The notes under the pieces were generated by a model. The model was not told the origin of the DNA. It did not search any database and worked only from the letters and a program-made list of their open reading frames with translations. A program made the translations under genes and the position numbers. Positions 22,556-33,799 of a stretch of DNA of 64,000 nucleotides are shown piece by piece; position 1 is the stretch's first letter; every line of letters starts with the position of its first letter. Source of the DNA: Parelaphostrongylus tenuis (lineage: Eukaryota > Nematoda > Chromadorea > Rhabditida > Metastrongylidae); contig JAHQIW010006329.1 of the NCBI GenBank assembly GCA_019055375.1, positions 1 through 64,000 of the forward strand. The letters are read 5' to 3'.

Positions 22556-24375
22556 TTAACCGCCGATCACGTAGCGTGCCACTGTAGGCACCCGGACAAA
22601 TACAAGAAGAGCAGTTTCGGGGTGAGGATATCCTTTGTTCACGCATTTGGCGGAGGTGGAGTTCTTGTATCTTACTGGAAAAATTAGATTCATTCTAGAG
22701 TTTTGAGGTGTCACGTTGAAGTGATTGCAAGGCTCACAACTGCATCCGTAGTGTTCATCGATCACGAAGATATCGGAAAAAGAGATCATTTTCAAGTCTC
22801 TAGTTTTTTAATGAGACTGATCTGGTTCAAACAGGCTAGGCTGCCGGTTAGTCGAGCCCCTGGAAAATAATAAGTGACAATAATAACAACAAAATTGATG
22901 GACCCATTCGAAGTGGCAAGGTACATCCTCGTCCATATTTATTTGAAGCCTTTTTTGCTGGAAGAAGCTTTTCCCCAAATTTTGATAGTCATTCGTTAGT
23001 TCACAGAACGGCGTTTTGAAACGTATTTACTTTTTAAAAAGGTCTTCTTATTGCGCTGCAGCTGAGAAGAAAAGTTGTTTCACATTCCATTTGCTTTGTT
23101 CGACCGAGTGCAGTTGTGGTCGGCTTTTGCTAGATTTTCAACAGTGTTTCATAGCTCAAATTTCATCGAATTAGGAAGTGAGACTGATTTCCAGAAAGGT
23201 TTTTGAAAAGCGTCAAAAGAGAGAAAAGAAGATCACGTTTCCCACCCAAAGTAGTTTGCCCATTTAGGGCTATATAGCGGCAGTATGAAATGGAATTAAA
23301 AGCTAGTTCTTATGAAGCAGTGAAAGAAGGCTTTTTATACAGTCATGTTACAGGAAATCTAAAGTTTTTTTTTCCGAAAAGAAGAATAAGCTTCAAAATA
23401 ACGAAAGCCGAGCTCTCTCGAATCACGCCGAGAGAGCTATTTCAGCTGGTACCTCAAGACCACGCGAGGTTCATTCTTTAGCTAGGAATTTTTTCTTCAT
23501 TCCACAGTAAAAATTCATTATCCTGCTAATGCTGTGGTGATATACAATTTTCCCTATGAGATCAGTTCTTAGTACGTATGAATGCTTTTTCACTCTACGG
23601 AGACATTTTCGAAAAAGGCTGTCAACTGAGTTCACCAGCTGTCTTCAAAGTTAGACCTTAGTCAAGCAAGAAATTCGCGCCAAACGTGAGACGCTATCTT
23701 CTCTTCGCTTCTACAGCGCACTAAGGAGACTTTTCATGAAACCTAGAAGCAATATTGAAGGAGCCGAAACTTGAGTTTACTTATTGCTGGAAGTCTAACA
23801 AAGAAGTGAAAAGGGCCCTGTCTTGAACGAATAAATTCTTACGCCAGAGGTGCTAACCATAGGTCGCTATAGTGCATATCACAGCCGTAATCCTAAGTGA
23901 GCTCGCACATATCGGTCAGGTCGTTGGCCACTTTATAGAACTCATCGGTGTAAATCGGCTTGAAGACGAATTCATGACTCTTCTCATGTAGATCAGTCAC
24001 TAGTGCTTTCTCAACGACTCACGTTCTTTCGTACAGCCGACCATTCCTAAAGTTCATGATTACCTTGATATGAAAACGTGAAAAAAGAAGAAGAAACGGC
24101 AGTGTCAATTCGTAGAGGTGCTTACTTCAATGCAACTCACTGTGATAGAATTTTTCCAATGAAAAAGATTTGATTTCCCCCTAGTCGTCCGATAACTAAC
24201 AAAGATTTTTTATAACAAAGATTTGTCTCCTACGACAACAATCACCTTGTCATGAGCTAAACGGTGATAATTAGAAAGGATAACGTATCTCTTTTGTGTA
24301 GAACTCGAGTCGAACCATATTTATCTTCTACAAAGTCGATGCATGTGTAATATTTCCATAATTTAACACCCGCTT
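22556..24375 (-). pseudogene. Astacin-like zinc metalloprotease gene B, badly decayed
   Basis: Minus-strand pieces in astacin order: about 24280-24370 reads FKAGVKLWKYYTCIDFVEDK, the start of the catalytic domain. About 24200-24240 reads DKVIVVVGDK and then stops. About 24020-24080 aligns only to the end of the active-site exon, and no HExxH is found. About 23880-23970 gives the Met-turn region as DYGCDMHY, preceded by a TAG. About 22690-22800 reads MISFSDIFVIDEHYGCSCEP. 22556-22660 is the EGF exon KCVNKGYPHP followed by a one-base frameshift, after which the other frame gives CSSCICPGAYSGTL. About 900 bp of unrelated DNA separates the last two parts. It is clearly a pseudogene of the same family as 489-1725 and 31972-33790. 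Confidence 0.75.
23290..23481 (+). other. Unexplained plus-strand ORF with a hairpin
   Basis: An open frame of 63 codons (MELKASSYEAVKEGFLYSHV at the start) lies inside the gap of astacin relic B. Codon choice is plausible, but no splice partner or family is seen. It contains a perfect 10-bp stem, AGCTCTCTCG at 23411-23420 with its complement at 23429-23438 and an 8-base loop. Confidence 0.2.
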
Positions 24376-25746
24376 TGAACACTAGCGCAATGGCGAATAA
24401 CACACTAACTCTCAGCTAACGTATAAAGATTTACCAAATCGCAGAAATGTAGTAAATTTCCTGTTGATTGGCAATTTTTGAGGATTTGTAAAAAGTTCAT
24501 TGCCCTGAAGTGCCTGCTGTAATGGAACGAATTGTGCACTCACAATCTCCCATCAACTTACTTAAACTGGCCGTGAATTATTGCCAGTTTAATCGCTCAT
24601 TGTTCTTCGTAAGGTTGTATTCCTAATGCAATTTTCCGTACTTCATTGTTTTGAACTCATTTGCTATTCATCCTAAGCATTATAATGAATAAAACTACCA
24701 GTTGTTTTGAGCCTGTTTGCTACTTATCCTAACTGTTATAATAGATATAACTCTCACTACACTTTGTCATATTGTTCTTTTCTTATAGATCGGAGATTTT
24801 TCTCTCATTCATGTTGAAAAAAGCGAAATTATTCCCTGAAAACGTTTGAAAGAGGCTCACCAAGTCATCAATGGACACCAGTGGAAATGTAGATGCTAGT
24901 TTCCACTGTAAGAGAATGTTTTATGTTTTCAAACCAATCTGATGTGTTGAAAGTGTAGAACAAGCCATTTTGCCAGACTGTAGCTAGGAAACGGTGGTCT
25001 TTCTACCCTTGCTCTTTGTACGGTCGCCATTCACGATATCTTTGGAAATTTTCCACGAAACTTCTCCTAACATGATTTATTATCATGCTTAGAAACAGAG
25101 CATTCAAATAGAGCTCTAAGTGAAAAATTGCACAGTGAGGTCGATGTCGCTTTGAAATGTAATAGGTTCATATTGCCATTGGGGATTATATTTGAACGTC
25201 GATCTCACTAAATATGGATTGCAGCCTCTTGATCTCAACGCAGCTTCCTATTAATGAGTAAGTTTTTTTTTAATGTAGAGGTTGAAGCCATGAAACTAGA
25301 TGAAATAAAGAGAAACACTGTTAGCCTTTGGTTGTTTTCATTCTCTTGTTTTTAAACGACCTCAGCTTGTTGAACAATGTAATATTTATGCTGGAAAATT
25401 TGAATTGATATAGTAAAATTCCAATGCGAGTTTCAACCCAAGAAGGTTTACATTTTAGACATACACATTCTCAATTCTTTTTCTCTTATGCTTCAAATAT
25501 TTGGCTCTATCAAGTCGCCACTATTGCTTATTTGGCCAGTTTAATAATCAGTGAATGATCCTTTGATTAAACGTCAGCTCTGCGTGCATTACAGTACGTC
25601 AAGACGGTAGGAACAGGAGCAACAAAACTGTCCTCATAGCTAAGTGTCTTGAGATCTGTAAATACTAGATAAGGAAGGCTTGCAAAAAAAATTGTCGGTG
25701 ATGCAACCTTGCACAATAAGTGGCACTCTCAGCGACTTTTTTCATT
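24376..25746. other. Stretch with nothing recognised
   Basis: AT-rich, without long frames or recognised repeats. Confidence 0.4.
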
Positions 25747-25808
25747 CACCTGTATCACCTGTCGTCCCGTTGGTCGTCGAGTGACTCGAGCGGGTACCAG
25801 CAACTCTT

Positions 25809-26135
25809 TCATTTTTCCCTATCGCGTGCAAGAGTAGCCCAGTGGGTCCTCCTCGCTCTAGGAATTCGCTGAGCATCATATCTTTCTTCCATCGCTTTCG
25901 TGAAGAAATCGGACCAACGGGTCAGTGGTCTTCCTTTAGAACGCTTGACGTCCCGAGGAATCCAGTCGGTAACGGCTCTCGTCCATCGGTTGTCGTTGAA
26001 GCGCATCACGTGTCCGGCCCACCTTATTTTCGATATCCTGGCGTGTAGAACGGCGTCTCTGATTTTCGATCGTTGACGTAGGTCGGAAGTTCGGATCCTT
26101 TGTCTCATTTGCAAGATACGAGATACTCCTAGCAT
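25809..26135 (-). CDS. RTE C-terminal region (part of LINE)
   Basis: These 108 codons contain LRQRSKIRDAVLHARISKIR and WAGHVMRF and end in a run typical of the RTE C-terminus (WATLARDREK). They continue the reverse transcriptase after the frameshift. The role of this region is not established to my knowledge. Confidence 0.85.
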   Translation of the reverse strand: MLGVSRILQMRQRIRTSDLRQRSKIRDAVLHARISKIRWAGHVMRFNDNRWTRAVTDWIPRDVKRSKGRPLTRWSDFFTKAMEERYDAQRIPRARRTHWATLARDREK

Positions 26136-26184
26136 CGACCTTTCGACTGCGCGTTCGATAACGGCAAGTGATCTTTCATCCTGC

Positions 26185-27783
26185 TTACGTAGCGACCAGG
26201 TTTCTGCTGCATACGTTAGGGCAGGGATAATTGTCGAGTCGAAAAGGTGGGCACGGAGTCGGATGTTCTTTGTCCTCTTTCACTACATCTTCGATGCTCT
26301 TAAACGTTCCCCAAGCCGCTCGTTTCCTCCTGCTCAACTCTGGGGCTAGGTCGTTCATCATGTTGATTTCACGACCTAGATAGATGTAACTGGAGCATTC
26401 GGAAATTGTCGTTCCGTTGAGCGTGAATGGGGCATTAGAAACCCATCCGTTCCTCATGAACATTGTTTTCGTTAGATTCAGTTGAAGACCGATCTTTCCA
26501 CAGGCGTTATCGAAATCAGTCAACATTCGTTCCGCTTGGCTGATGTTCGGTGTTATGAGAACGATATCGTCATCAAAGCGAAGATGGTTTAATTGTCGAT
26601 CGTCAATTTTCACTCCCATTTCGTCCCATTCTAATGCTCGCATGACGTTTTGCAGGGTGGCGGTGAATAGTTTTGGCGATATTGTATCGCCTTGTCGAAC
26701 CCCTCTTCTTACGTCAATGGTGATATTGTTGTAGAATGGAGATATTCTGGTCGTGAAATCTTTATAAAGCTCACGAAGGATCATTATGTACCGAGTAGGG
26801 ACGCCCTGGTTATCCAGAGCCTCTATAACCACTTCTGTTTCCACTAAATCAAAGGCTTTTTTCAGATCGATAAAAGTGAGACAGAGTGGTTGTTTGTACT
26901 CTCGCGAAACTTCAATGAGTCTTGTGATCGTGTGGATGTGGTCCATGGTACTAAATCCTTTTCTGAACCCTGCTTGTTCGCATGGCTGTCCTTCGTCCAG
27001 TGTTCTGTCAATCCTGTTCAGGATGACTCGAGTAAAGAGTTTATAGACAACGGACAGCAAGCAGATTGGGCGATAATTGCCTATGTCGTGAAGGTCTCCC
27101 TTTTTGAACAACAATACGGTCTTGCTGGTTTTCAATTGAATAGGGACCTTGCATTCTGACAGGTAGCGAGTGAAGAGCCGAGCCAGGGTGTTGATGAGAA
27201 CTGGCGGCAAGTTCTTCAGGTGTTCTGGTCTAATCCTGTCTGGACCGGGTGTTGTTCTGTTTTTCACCGACGATATAGCATGTCGGATTTCGGAAGGAAG
27301 GACCGGTGGAACGACATATTCGTCCTCTTTCAATTTATATGACGGAAAGAGAACATGGCTAGCGAAGAGATCCGAGTGGTAGTGGTGGATGATTTTCTCC
27401 ATAGCCCTTCTGGAAGCTGTAAGTGTCCCGTCAGAATATCGGAGTGCAATCATCTTGGTCTTATAGTTGGCGAAGCCTCGCTGGGCTTTGCGAATGCTCT
27501 TCCCAGCTTCTGCAGCTTCTGCCATAACTGCTGCTCTTCTCTCTTTAAGGTCTTCTTTTATCGCTTCTCTGTATCGTTTCGCAAGTTCGGACGTAAGGTT
27601 TCGGTTGCCTGCGGCTCGTGCGATTCCACGTTGACGTATCAGCTCGAGTGTCTGCGGAGACAAGCGTCTCTTCGTGACCTTAGGACTTTCGGCTTTTTTA
27701 GCGCCAACGTGAAGATATTCAACGAGTCGATCGTATTCTTCGTCGATGTTGTCGACAACGGTATCTTCCCAAGAGCCGACCAA
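26185..27783 (-). CDS. RTE reverse transcriptase ORF (part of LINE)
   Basis: This open frame of 532 codons covers the linker and fingers/palm of the reverse transcriptase. The catalytic box lies near residues 402-406 as RFDDD. The first residues of the frame are internal to the polyprotein, not a real start. It ends early because of the insertion at 26278-26281, after which the thumb and C-terminal region continue in the frame of 26135-25809. A relative with the normal FADD box sits at 46578-47745. Confidence 0.9.
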   Translation of the reverse strand: MVGSWEDTVVDNIDEEYDRLVEYLHVGAKKAESPKVTKRRLSPQTLELIRQRGIARAAGNRNLTSELAKRYREAIKEDLKERRAAVMAEAAEAGKSIRKAQRGFANYKTKMIALRYSDGTLTASRRAMEKIIHHYHSDLFASHVLFPSYKLKEDEYVVPPVLPSEIRHAISSVKNRTTPGPDRIRPEHLKNLPPVLINTLARLFTRYLSECKVPIQLKTSKTVLLFKKGDLHDIGNYRPICLLSVVYKLFTRVILNRIDRTLDEGQPCEQAGFRKGFSTMDHIHTITRLIEVSREYKQPLCLTFIDLKKAFDLVETEVVIEALDNQGVPTRYIMILRELYKDFTTRISPFYNNITIDVRRGVRQGDTISPKLFTATLQNVMRALEWDEMGVKIDDRQLNHLRFDDDIVLITPNISQAERMLTDFDNACGKIGLQLNLTKTMFMRNGWVSNAPFTLNGTTISECSSYIYLGREINMMNDLAPELSRRKRAAWGTFKSIEDVVKEDKEHPTPCPPFRLDNYPCPNVCSRNLVAT

Positions 27784-27932
27784 TGATTTGAATACATCCC
27801 AGTTTATGGTAGTTCTGGGACTTCGTTGTTTGAATTTAGCGGCTTTCTCTCCTCTCCTCGAAAATCGGAACGTTGCGCGAAGGAGGCGATGGTCTGATCC
27901 CGTGTAGAACTTGGGAACAACAGCGACGTCGG

Positions 27933-28751
27933 TCAGGCAAAACCTCGATTTACTATGATGTGATCTATTTCGTTATGGTACTCTCCATTGGGAGACTCCC
28001 ACGTCCATCGCTGAGAGAGAGGCTTTTGGAATTGCGAGTTACCATGGATGGTTTGGGTCGTCATGATAAACTCGGATAGCCTCTCACCCTGTTCATTCCA
28101 TTCTAGTCCGTGGGTCCCTATGTGACGTTCTTCAGACGTTCTTCTAAGTCCAATTTTTGCGTTAAAATCTCCGACAATGACCTTGAAGAATGTATGATCT
28201 TCTCTGAAGAATTTTTCGAGGTCTATATAGAACGCTTCGACTTCGTCTTCGTCATAGCTTGATGTTGGTGCGTAAGCAACGAAGATGGTCAAAGCCGGCA
28301 TAGAACCACATCGTTTCAACCGTAATCGTGCGATGCGGGTTGTTAGTTGTTCGAACGAATCAATGTTCACGGTCAAATTCGATTTGACGAGGACGCCAAC
28401 GCCACCGACACCTCTGCGATCGCATGTTCCAAGGAACAGTTCTTCTCCGGTGTCATAGACAGCGTAAAAAGGATGGCGCCTTCTCGTATCAGCCAGGCCA
28501 ATGACGTCGTACCTTATTCTTCTTGCTTGAATCAACAGATCTTCTACAGCGGATTGTTGAGCAAGGGTTCTTGCACTGTAGGTACAGATCGTCATTTTAG
28601 TCCGCTTCGATCTTGGCAGCCTAGTTCGGCCCTGAGATTTTAGCAGCCTCTCCGTACTCGTCCTACCTGGTGCTGCCGTACCAGGGGCTCTTTCGGGGTC
28701 AGGGGAATGAGGCCCATATTTGTTACTGTTTTTGGGATTTTTGATACCCAA
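27933..28751 (-). CDS. RTE endonuclease domain ORF (part of LINE)
   Basis: This is an open frame of 272 codons holding the APE-like endonuclease that nicks target DNA for target-primed reverse transcription. The end of the domain is cut off by the frameshift at 27939-27942; the expected SDHR motif continues in the next frame at about 27890. The Asn of the N-terminal motif typical of these enzymes reads Ser here (TYSARTL). The frame starts within the leader, so the true start is uncertain. Confidence 0.85.
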   Translation of the reverse strand: MGIKNPKNSNKYGPHSPDPERAPGTAAPGRTSTERLLKSQGRTRLPRSKRTKMTICTYSARTLAQQSAVEDLLIQARRIRYDVIGLADTRRRHPFYAVYDTGEELFLGTCDRRGVGGVGVLVKSNLTVNIDSFEQLTTRIARLRLKRCGSMPALTIFVAYAPTSSYDEDEVEAFYIDLEKFFREDHTFFKVIVGDFNAKIGLRRTSEERHIGTHGLEWNEQGERLSEFIMTTQTIHGNSQFQKPLSQRWTWESPNGEYHNEIDHIIVNRGFA

Positions 28752-29095
28752 CGTGTAGCTTGCCAGGCTCTAAACGTGGGGGCTGGGTACTCGCGAGTAG
28801 CTTGCCAGTCTCTCTCGGAGGAGCGGGAGGAGCTTATTTGTTGGAGGCGACTCCTAACCGCCTCCCATGTACTTCCCAGCCGCTTGATTGCAGGCTTTTG
28901 GCCGACTTGACTCGTTGAAATAGAGTTTTTGTCAAGTCGGCGCTGCAGAAGCAGGGAGCTCGTCCCCTGAATCCACCTGCGTCTCTGGGAAGCACACGGT
29001 CGCTTTTGGTTCGCGTTTTATTCCCCCATCCACCACCTGGGGACGCGCCACGTGCCCTCGCGACTAACCGGGCGGGATCCCTCAAAGAGGGAGGT

Positions 29096-30205
29096 CCGTG
29101 GTTTTTTTCATCATATTTGAAATATTGAAGAAAGATGATCAGTCAATGAGGACAGGAGTGTTATATTAAATAGGCTTCCTGAACAACTGATGCACTTGGC
29201 AACTTTTTATTCTTGACCAAGATATTAATGTTGCGACTCTTCTCGAGTATTCCGTATCATTTTCGTGTCACTAGAATACACACTTCAAAAATATGAATAT
29301 TTCTTTAGGAGAAGAAATAAAAGAAGACCAAATTGAAGATTCTAAAAGAGATTAACAAGATTTTTGAAAATTTCTGGAACCATTTTGCTGTATCGATTTC
29401 ACTTCAGTTCCCAGTGGTGGTCTCTTGTAAGACAACGATTGAAGGAGAAGTATCAATGAAGTATCAGTGCTGGTGTTAACTGATGTAGTGGTCGTGATAG
29501 CGGTGAAATGACATGCATGTCTTTTTCCGCTTCCACGACATTTTTACGAGTATAGGCATAAAATTTTTTTTCATAAAAATTGATACGAGAGAAAGGCTTA
29601 GTACAACGCTGCTTTAACACCTGTCATACAAACAGCGGTTGAAGCAATTATTCTGTATAACATTATAACAGTCAACAGTATAACAATATAACACCTTGTG
29701 CTCGGCTTAAAGATAAAATTAGGATCACTTGGTTGACCTAAAAATTTGTCAAGAATATGACTTGTTTTGAGCCGATAAGTCCAGTGCTATAATTGCTAAC
29801 AATTTGCTGCAAGGTTCGGTGACAGTACGCTAGCAAATTATCTTCTCTTGTAGTAAATCTTTTGCAGATGCGATTTGAACCGTTTGTGCCAACGTAAAGC
29901 ACACAAAAACAACTGTATTTCATTCCATATGGAAGATATGGACGAAGTGTTCGGCGCTGCAGAACTATGCCACGAACAGTTTCATCAGACATGGTCAGAG
30001 GTGGCTGAATGCACATTTTGCCCTTACAGCAGCGTTCGGTGGCTTTTTGATAAATGAAGTCACTACTCTATTCTCTCAGTCAAATCGGTCGAGTACCAGT
30101 TTGCCGAATACGATTGAAAGGCTGATAAATCCATAAAGACAGGTCGATAACAACCACATGAGAAGTACACTGAATCTATAGCCATAACTCTATACATTTA
30201 TTCAA
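29096..30205. other. Stretch with an unexplained minus-strand ORF
   Basis: AT-rich DNA. The minus-strand frame 29738-30016 (92 codons) has no splice borders or motif I recognise. Confidence 0.35.
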
Positions 30206-30208
30206 TTC

Positions 30209-30246
30209 ACATATATATATATATATATTATATATATATATATATA
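30209..30246. repeat. TA dinucleotide microsatellite
   Basis: An almost uninterrupted TA run with one phase slip (ATTA) in the middle, so it is self-complementary. Confidence 0.95.
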
Positions 30247-31020
30247 CCGTTACGTGAAACGAAACTGCTCGGATGCTGAGATGGGAGAAAAAGTTGAGGC
30301 TTTCACTATTTTATACCCCTTTCAAATGGAGGTAGGATGTTATATGGGTTGCGGAAAGCACATTTAGTCTCAATCAAAGCATACTGGGGCTATTGTTTGG
30401 TCTTAGATCTATAGATGGTTTCATGCTAGTTATCACCCTTCAAACAAACTTTCCTCTTGACAAAAGTAATGTGAAACGGCGGCTTGTATTATCGTGGGAT
30501 TTCGAAGAATCCACCCCTGTGGATATGAGTTTTTTGATACTTTTCAAACCTTGTCAACTTACTTATAATCTTCATCTGATATCCTGACAGCAATGTCGTC
30601 TCGAGTGAAGAGTACAAAGACGATGGGTACCCAACGGATTGAGTAGGTCTTTCGTTCTGCACGAAAACACGGTGTGGCGGTTCTTAAGCCTCAGGCAAAA
30701 AATATTAAAACAGCGAGTAATCCTCTTTTTTCGACCATTAGCTGCAGTTTTGTTTGCTAGTTGCCTGAATAGAATTATGTCTACTGCCAAACTCTTGGAC
30801 GTTAACTTCCGGCTTCTTCTAAAGAAAGGTTCTCTTTGATGGACACCGTTGAATGAGCAACGTCCTTCGATTATTCCAAGGGCACGCATTGCCTTTCTCG
30901 CCTGCACCATTAGGTTCATGGTAAAAGATTTAAATGAATATCATCGCACAATTTTTTCACCAGTCACCACTATGTATTCACATTCAATTAGCTCAAGCAT
31001 CCTGCAGTCTCAATATATTT
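30247..31020. other. Stretch with nothing secure
   Basis: A minus-strand frame of 115 codons (30572-30919) is rich in Arg and His and lacks splice context. I do not call it a gene. Confidence 0.35.
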
Positions 31021-31027
31021 ATTTAGT

Positions 31028-31310
31028 GCGCATTCGGCGCAGTGGCTATAGGTGCTCTGTGGCACACATGGTCGATAAATGGGTGGTCGACAGCGCATCC
31101 CGCGATCGAGGCTCGTTAAACTTCCATTCATTCGGGTGCCACGAATCGGTACCAGAATTGTCTAAGAGTATTGCAGCACTGAACTGATACATCGGTAGCC
31201 ACCACGGGCGTCATTAAGTAGTAAATGCAATCATTCACCTTCACGATACTACGAATGGAACCGAATGCTTGGCGCATCCCCAAGAGATTGGTCAACGCCG
31301 AAGGTTCCTC
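31028..31310 (+). repeat. tRNA-derived SINE, family B
   Basis: The head CATTCGGCGCAGTGGCTATA is followed by the body blocks TATTGCAGCACTGAACTGAT and ACGATACTACGAATGGAA, shared with 59828-60110 and 60225-60510. Confidence 0.7.
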
Positions 31311-31971
31311 CACTTGATAGTTATTTCTTAATTACTTTGAACCTCATTGAAAAGTCGATCAGATCCACATGAATAGGATCTTATGCTTCCTTGACATCCT
31401 TCTTTCTATTGACCTGTGTTTTGCAAATTCTTCACTGTCAACACAACAATTTGAAGCGCAAGAGTTTTATTTTGAAGAATCTTGCCTGCTCAGTCAATGC
31501 AACGATGCGTGAATTCAACTTCTATCGTACCGTTTTTGTTAAATAGGATCACTGGCAGACGATTAGAGGTTGACATAATGGCATTCCAGTGCCTTTTTGC
31601 GAACAAAACCTAGAAAAGAAGCAGAATACTCTTGAAATTGATTACTAATGCTTTTACCGGTTGCCTCTCAATTGTTGATCCACTGCGCTTTGATTTTGGC
31701 TTCCTCCTTTGGACATTCTACCTCGTCGTAACCATTAGAGATCTAACAGGTCTTCACCGCCATATTATTTCTTTCGAGGGCGTGAAACTGATGCAACCAT
31801 ACCGTGATCATGTAATTACACAGCTCGAACGTCTGTCTGAGTTCGGGTCCCAAACCTAATCTGCAAATGATTGTTTGCATTCTGTTTGTTGCTGCGAGAT
31901 CGTCGCCACACCACGGTGGCTACATTAGTTCCAATTTTGTGTTGAATCAAGCAGGCAGTGCTCATTCTTAC

Positions 31972-33790
31972 TCGCCGATCACAAAGAGTGCTACCGTAAT
32001 TTCCCGGACAAATACATATGGAACAGTTTCGAGGATGAGGGAATCCTTTGTTCACACACTTTGCCAATGTCGACTTTTTGCATTTTGCTGCAAAAAAAGT
32101 TAGAGCATTTATTTTAGAGGTGGTTCATTTTGGTTAACCAGGGACAAATAAAGAGTTGACTCTATTCGTTAGACAAGAACTTTTCGTAAGAGTAATAGTA
32201 ATCATTCAAAAGCTGAAAATATCTGGCGAGTGCGGTACATGGAGGTTTCTCTAAAATCCTTTATTATAACGCTCCAACGAAAGAAAAATATTTGTATTCC
32301 ACATAAGCGTTTTTTCGCTTTTTTTAGTCTATTAACAATCATTCAGTAACTTAAGGTCTAAGAATTCTAACTCTGCGCTTATTTTCTGAAAAGACCGTAA
32401 CACTGCAGTGTATGGGGAAAATAATATCAATTCGCACACGGAGCAGGGTATTTTGACTCTTTTACAGAGGTGGGGGGTCGAAGAACAGGTGGATGAAGTC
32501 GTTCTAACGCGTTAGTTGATCGAAGGGCCCATATGTGGGCAATAGGAAAGTGCGATTTTGTTTTTCAGTTCGGAAGTGTTTTCCCGCTTCAAAGAAAGCA
32601 CTAAAATATTTTGTCAACACGTGTATGTGCTTTTCGTGCTTCCGACGAAATAATATTGAATTACGTGGCCGATGTAAAATATAATTTTACTTCCAATTTG
32701 ACAGCGTTATAAAACGGAGTTTTGAAAAAACCGTCCAAGTAACGCGTTAACCAGAGACTTAAGCTTTTGCATAATTGTTAACACTCTTATGAAAAGTTCC
32801 TGTCGAGCGAATGAGGTCGAATATTCATTTGCTTCTTTATAACCGAATTATACCTTTTAGCTATGTCATTTTAGTGCAAAATCGTTAAAAGTCATACCGG
32901 AACATCCGTAATGCTGATTTATTGTAGACTTCGGAGTAGGCAACCATGTCAGATCCCATTGTCTTTTCGATATAGAGGGTGTATTTGATTTTATGGTGGG
33001 TTTTCCGTTAATAGAACAAATGGGAAGCACATTAACAGTCACCAGCTTGACGAAAAATCAAATGCATATGGTACAAGCTTCATCTCATTATAATGCATGA
33101 TGCTGCCGTAGTCGTAAGTCAATCTAAAGACGTCTATCAAATCCTTGTTCAATTTCACGAACATATCATTGGATTGTGGCTAAGCGAAAATCTATGAGTT
33201 TTCTGAACGAAATCTGTCGCTAGTGGGCTCATAACGACTCACGTCAACGTTTTTTATGAGGACTATAATGTAATCATCGAGATCAAATCGTTTCATTGTG
33301 TGGAAGAGTCCATGAACACGACTAATCTCATGCACAGCTGTCGCTATCTAAAGCAGTTATTCTATTTCATTTTACTTCATTATTAATCATCTTGTTCTAT
33401 ATTTATTTTGCTTTAATTCTAACTTATTTCACTTTCAATGACACGGAAAGCTTGCAAATGGCAGAAAAGGTTCACGAAACACGTTGATGGTTTGAGTGTT
33501 TACACTATGTCGCACCGACGCGTTTTTGCCTACAGAAAGTGATTGATCCCCACCACGTCCTCCTGTGCTTGACCAGTTTCCAAAATCTTCAATTCAACCA
33601 CTCTGTTCTTAGGTGTAAATTTCTTATGTGGTTTAAATGTAAGAAGTGTTGTTTGTCTTTATAATGGAATCTGAGAAGAACCACTTCTGTCTTCCATAAA
33701 ATCGATACAAGTAAGGTCACTCCCTACTTTTGCTCCAAACTTAAACGCTGTTTGCACGTTTTGATCTGAAATCTTGACATTGAGGTTTAT
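31972..33790 (-). pseudogene. Astacin-like zinc metalloprotease gene C, active site altered
   Basis: This is the best preserved of three relatives. About 33655-33760 reads FGAKVGSDLTCIDFMEDRSG. About 33500-33570 reads NWSSTGGRGGDQSLSVGKNA. 33243-33347 is the active-site exon, 35 codons, phase 0-0 with AG and GTGAGT borders, reading AVHEISRVHGLFHTMKRFD. About 33080-33150 reads FVKLNKDLIDVFRLTYDYGS followed by IMHYN. About 32890-32970 reads YIEKTMGSDMVAYSEVYN. 31972-32087 is the EGF exon, reading CVNKGFPHPRNCSICICPGN and then YGSTLCDRR before a GTAAGA donor. The second zinc histidine is Arg (HEISR), and the exon after the Met-turn needs a frame change. Either it is a pseudogene or an inactive paralogue still spliced; the intact exon borders leave both open. 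No signal peptide or prodomain was found. Confidence 0.8.
32140..32865. mobile_element. Foldback element (long-TIR MITE), family C
   Basis: The left arm contains ACAAGAACTTTTCGTAAGAG and the right arm its imperfect reverse complement near CTTATGAAAAGTTCCTGTCG (about 32788). The element lies between the EGF exon and the preceding part of astacin C, so it sits in an intron of that locus. Confidence 0.7.
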
Positions 33791-33799
33791 GCATGTGTG

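Larger units (their letters stand above)
25747..29095 (-). mobile_element. RTE-clade LINE, near full length, inactive
   Basis: It encodes a single-polyprotein type of element read on the minus strand. 28783-29095 is the leader. 28751-27933 codes an APE-type endonuclease with GVGGVGVLVKS, FVAYAPTSSYDEDE, VIVGDFNAKIG and NEIDHIIVN. 27783-26185 codes the reverse transcriptase with RTTPGPDRIRPEHL, YRPICLLSVVYK, QAGFRKGFSTMDHI, TFIDLKKAFD, RGVRQGDTISPK and HLRFDDDIVL. 26135-25809 codes the C-terminal part with KIRWAGHVMR. The 3' end at the left carries short CACCTGT repeats, typical of RTE. Two single-base changes break the frame: a missing base in a T run at 27939-27942 and an extra base at 26278-26281. 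The usual FADD box is FDDD, although both metal-binding Asp remain. It lacks recognisable target-site duplications. Confidence 0.92.

Noticed and set aside
26543..27786. Several plus-strand ORFs of 63-143 codons
   Set aside because: They are antisense shadows of the RTE reverse transcriptase.
30572..30919. 115-codon minus-strand gene
   Set aside because: No start, splice sites, motif or coding codon pattern that convinces.
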